NCBI GenBank assembly: GCA_029778535.1
Contig: JAKOQB010000039.1
Span: forward strand, 105,298 to 169,297
From: Pseudomonadota bacterium
GTDB taxonomy: Bacteria; Pseudomonadota; Gammaproteobacteria; Burkholderiales; Burkholderiaceae_F
DNA length: 64,000 nucleotides
Direction of reading: 5' to 3'
Below are positions 63,889 to 64,000 of this stretch, in pieces. Each line of letters starts with the position of its first letter. Position 1 is the first letter of the stretch. The notes below the pieces were generated by a model, which ran no database searches, was not told where the DNA came from, and saw only the letters and a list, made by a program, of their open reading frames with translations. The position numbers were made by a program, and so were the translations under genes.

Positions 63889-63964
63889 CCCTCTCCCCGT
63901 GATCGGGGAGAGGGGATAGGAGACCCTCGCCCGCATCATCAGCGGGACAGGGCCGGGGTGAGGG
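63883..63964. repeat. Pair of family A REP-like palindromes after waaA
   Basis: The first unit has CCTCTCCCC/GGGGAGAGG arms around the waaA stop region (63883-63920). The second (63924-63964) reads ACCCTCGCCCGC...GCGGGACAGGG with the CGGGGTGAGGG tail. They lie between two convergent genes and may terminate both. Confidence 0.82.
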
Positions 63965-63966
63965 CC

Positions 63967-64000
63967 TCAGCGCGCGAGCAGCGCGTTGAGCCCTTCGAGG
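63967..64000 (-). CDS. C-terminal end of an unidentified reverse-strand gene
   Basis: The last 34 bases read on the reverse strand as LEGLNALLAR followed by TGA at 63969-63967. The stop sits three bases after the palindromes, in the usual place for a gene convergent with waaA. Ten residues are too few to name the product, and the call could be a chance open frame. Confidence 0.35.
   Translation of the reverse strand, partial: LEGLNALLAR

Noticed and set aside
15229..63964. Considered the dispersed palindromes as insertion-sequence ends.
   Set aside because: No transposase lies between any pair and the units are short hairpins with a conserved tail, as in REP-type elements.
1..64000. Searched by eye for tRNA, rRNA, riboswitches, phage integrase and replication-origin features.
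   Set aside because: None found with convincing structure or motifs; a covariance-model scan would be needed to exclude small RNAs.

Overview
The window reads as chromosomal DNA of a high-G+C Gram-negative bacterium, most likely a betaproteobacterium. Evidence for this is the split ADP-heptose kinase and adenylyltransferase genes, the yqgE-ruvX-pyrR-pyrB-pyrC' order, Kdo and heptosyl transferases, a complete type II secretion operon and strong G/C preference at third codon positions. The species cannot be named from sequence alone.

Layout. 1-7.3 kb: end of an MFS transporter, a photolyase, then a forward operon yqgE-ruvX-pyrR-pyrB-pyrC'-plsC. The dihydroorotase-like protein has lost its zinc ligands, and inverted arrays of a heptamer separate it from pyrB. 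7.2-15.2 kb: reverse-strand genes gmhA-hldA-hldD-gmhB-hldC-wecA-apaH (ADP-heptose synthesis and a polyprenyl-phosphate sugar transferase), interrupted by a forward vapBC module; manC diverges from gmhA. 15.2-19.8 kb: an accessory patch with hipBA, a DUF2442/DUF4160 pair, a family 2 glycosyltransferase and a second vapBC flanked by a broken copy of that glycosyltransferase's 5' end. 20-22.3 kb: a DUF3617 protein and a large secreted protein of unknown function. 22.4-33.4 kb: a reverse-strand type II secretion operon, in transcription order soxY-like, gspE, F, G, H, I, J, K, L, M, C, D; no prepilin peptidase is in view.

33.6-64 kb: a surface polysaccharide region. It holds wecB, two frameshifted methyltransferase remnants, several glycosyltransferases including a WbsX-type protein, a 1137-residue protein with three glycosyltransferase-like modules, a 1154-residue protein with three SAM-methyltransferase modules, a secreted DUF4434 protein, an O-antigen type ABC exporter (Wzm/Wzt with a long C-terminal domain), rmlBACD for dTDP-rhamnose, galU, pgi, a phosphomannomutase, waaC and waaA. 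Together these make nucleotide-activated rhamnose, glucose and mannose and lipopolysaccharide core, and export a glycan by the ABC-transporter route. The triple methyltransferase and triple glycosyltransferase proteins are the most unusual items and could be chain-length or chain-end enzymes of this glycan (inference).

Two families of dispersed palindromes recur between genes. In two places they supply the last codons or the stop of a gene (rmlB, waaA), and in one they sit inside the secretion operon between gspI and gspJ. I saw no rRNA, tRNA, CRISPR array, prophage or insertion-sequence transposase.
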